DNA of 64,000 nucleotides, taken from NCBI GenBank assembly GCA_016292045.1, contig JAEEZX010000064.1:1-64000 (forward strand), read 5' to 3'. The position numbers and the translations under genes were made by a program. The notes beneath the pieces are model-generated. The model had not been told where the DNA came from, did not search any database, and saw only the letters and a program-made list of their open reading frames with translations. Origin of the DNA: Bacteroidaceae bacterium (lineage in GTDB: Bacteria > Bacteroidota > Bacteroidia > Bacteroidales > Bacteroidaceae). Shown piece after piece: positions 63,213-64,000 of the stretch. Within the stretch, counting starts at the first letter, position 1. Each line of letters starts with the position of its first letter.

Positions 63213-63899
63213 ATGAAAAAGCTGCTTATCTGTATTGCCGTTTTGTTTACGGTGGCCCTGTGTTTCTCATGCTCTTCAAAGAGCAACCAGACTGAACAAA
63301 AAGAAGTCAAGGAGGCACGTCCTGACTCTGTTCTCTACAAGGTCAGTAAAGAATGCTTCGACCAAATTGTTTGGCTGAAAAGCACTAACGACTTCGTGAA
63401 AAACGGATCGTCTTCGGACGGTTATCGGTCATGGGTCAGGAAAGCCCTTTCGTTCACAGACGAAGAAAACCATATCGCAGACTCCCTCTTTGGATTCGTA
63501 CCCAAAGACATCTACTACATCGGACAGGAATACTCTATTTTCAAAGGTAAGGAGACAGACAAGACTCTTGCTATGGTCAAGAAGTTCTATAACATCTTCT
63601 ACCCTCTGTCTGATTCAGTAGAGGTCATAGGACTTTGGCGCCTTACATCAAACATTTCACCACAAGTTGACTCGCGGCTTTTCATCTACAAAAAAGGCAG
63701 CAAGCTCTTCTGCAAGGAAAACCACGAAGCTGGTGGCGAAAAGATTGTGGCACTGAGGAAAGACGGCAGCAAATACTATGACACCGAAAGCTCCTTTGGC
63801 GAATACTTCCTTATCACTGGAGACGTTCTTAGGCTCTTTGACAAAGATGGCGAATATGGTGGAGGGTCAGGCTACACCATCACGTCGCTAAAAGAATGA
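63213..63899 (+). CDS. Lipoprotein (228 aa), plus strand, possible lysogenic conversion gene
   Basis: Signal MKKLLICIAVLFTVALCFSCSSKSN with a lipobox ending at FSC and a polar SSKSNQTEQ after it. The mature part is a soluble alpha/beta domain (SFTDEENHIADSLFGFVPKDIYYIGQEYSIFKG; VRLFDKDGEYGGGSGYTITSL-type end). It is alone on the plus strand and has its own promoter, as expected of a morons expressed in the lysogen. It converges with the methyltransferase gene, overlapping its 3' end by 12 bases. Not recognised. Confidence 0.7.
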   Translation: MKKLLICIAVLFTVALCFSCSSKSNQTEQKEVKEARPDSVLYKVSKECFDQIVWLKSTNDFVKNGSSSDGYRSWVRKALSFTDEENHIADSLFGFVPKDIYYIGQEYSIFKGKETDKTLAMVKKFYNIFYPLSDSVEVIGLWRLTSNISPQVDSRLFIYKKGSKLFCKENHEAGGEKIVALRKDGSKYYDTESSFGEYFLITGDVLRLFDKDGEYGGGSGYTITSLKE

Positions 63900-64000
63900 C
63901 GCCTGTATTGGCTCACCCTTCAGCCGATTCTCAGCAACAGCGTAGAACTTCTCATTATTCTCTATGCCGATGTATTTACGCCCCAGCCTTTGAGCAGCGA
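63888..64000 (-). CDS. DNA methyltransferase, C-terminal fragment
   Basis: The last 36 codons of a gene running off the right edge. AAQRLGRKYIGIENNEKFYAVAENRL matches the end of DNA modification methylases (AAxxLGRxYIGIExDexYxxiAxxRL), the SAM-binding region in permuted N4/N6 enzymes. TAG stop at 63890-63888. It shows that element-type DNA continues past the window. Confidence 0.7.
   Translation of the reverse strand, partial: AAQRLGRKYIGIENNEKFYAVAENRLKGEPIQASFF

Overview
The window looks like most of a temperate tailed phage (prophage) integrated in a Bacteroidetes genome, probably a Bacteroidales gut or oral species of Prevotella/Bacteroides type. The lineage call rests on promoters of the TAnnTTTG type, weak use of Shine-Dalgarno sites, and Bacteroidetes-type protein families (DUF6712-, DUF4942-, DUF2693- and DUF4376-like). 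No rRNA or complete tRNA gene was seen. Function calls come from recognising protein motifs by eye, without database searches.

Layout. Bases 1-237 are the start of a host-type secreted Sel1/TPR-like gene, cut by the window edge. A plus-strand tyrosine recombinase (541-1773) marks the left end of the element. From 1768 to about 63050 every gene I accept is on the minus strand, so transcription runs right to left. The right flank holds a plus-strand lipoprotein gene (63213-63899) and the tail of a minus-strand DNA methyltransferase leaving the window, so the right attachment site was not reached.

In order of transcription: 63-51 kb is an accessory region of small genes (MutS domain I-like protein, DUF4942 methyltransferase, Myb/HNH endonuclease, ASCH, DUF4406 and DUF2693 proteins, many small zinc-ribbon or Cys-rich proteins). 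50.6-26.6 kb is the virion module: ClpP-type prohead protease with scaffold, capsid, portal, head-completion protein, tail and fibre proteins, a diversity-generating retroelement (DGR), and a 2,509-residue repeat-built tail protein. 26-16 kb is again small accessory genes (XRE regulator, MazG-like, TrpF-like, MmcB-like nuclease). 15.8-10.4 kb holds a second DGR target and the lysis cassette. 10-1.8 kb holds DUF932, sliding-clamp-like and ParB-like proteins and small ORFs.

Two systems stand out. (1) The DGR has a reverse transcriptase, one 119-bp template repeat, and two variable repeats 24 kb apart. Every template/variable mismatch (17 and 21) is at a template adenine. One target is a virion-type lectin-like protein; the other is a cytoplasmic-looking protein beside the lysis genes. 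No Avd gene was found, but a heavily base-paired RNA segment lies just upstream of the template. (2) The lysis cassette carries metK, pfs/MTAN and luxS between holin and endolysin, joined by ATGA stop/start overlaps: a whole ATP + methionine to SAM, and SAH to homocysteine + DPD (the AI-2 precursor), route encoded by a phage.

A family of twelve near-identical promoter/leader elements drives the minus-strand accessory operons and probably forms the phage regulon. No terminase large subunit, tape-measure protein or DNA polymerase was recognised.
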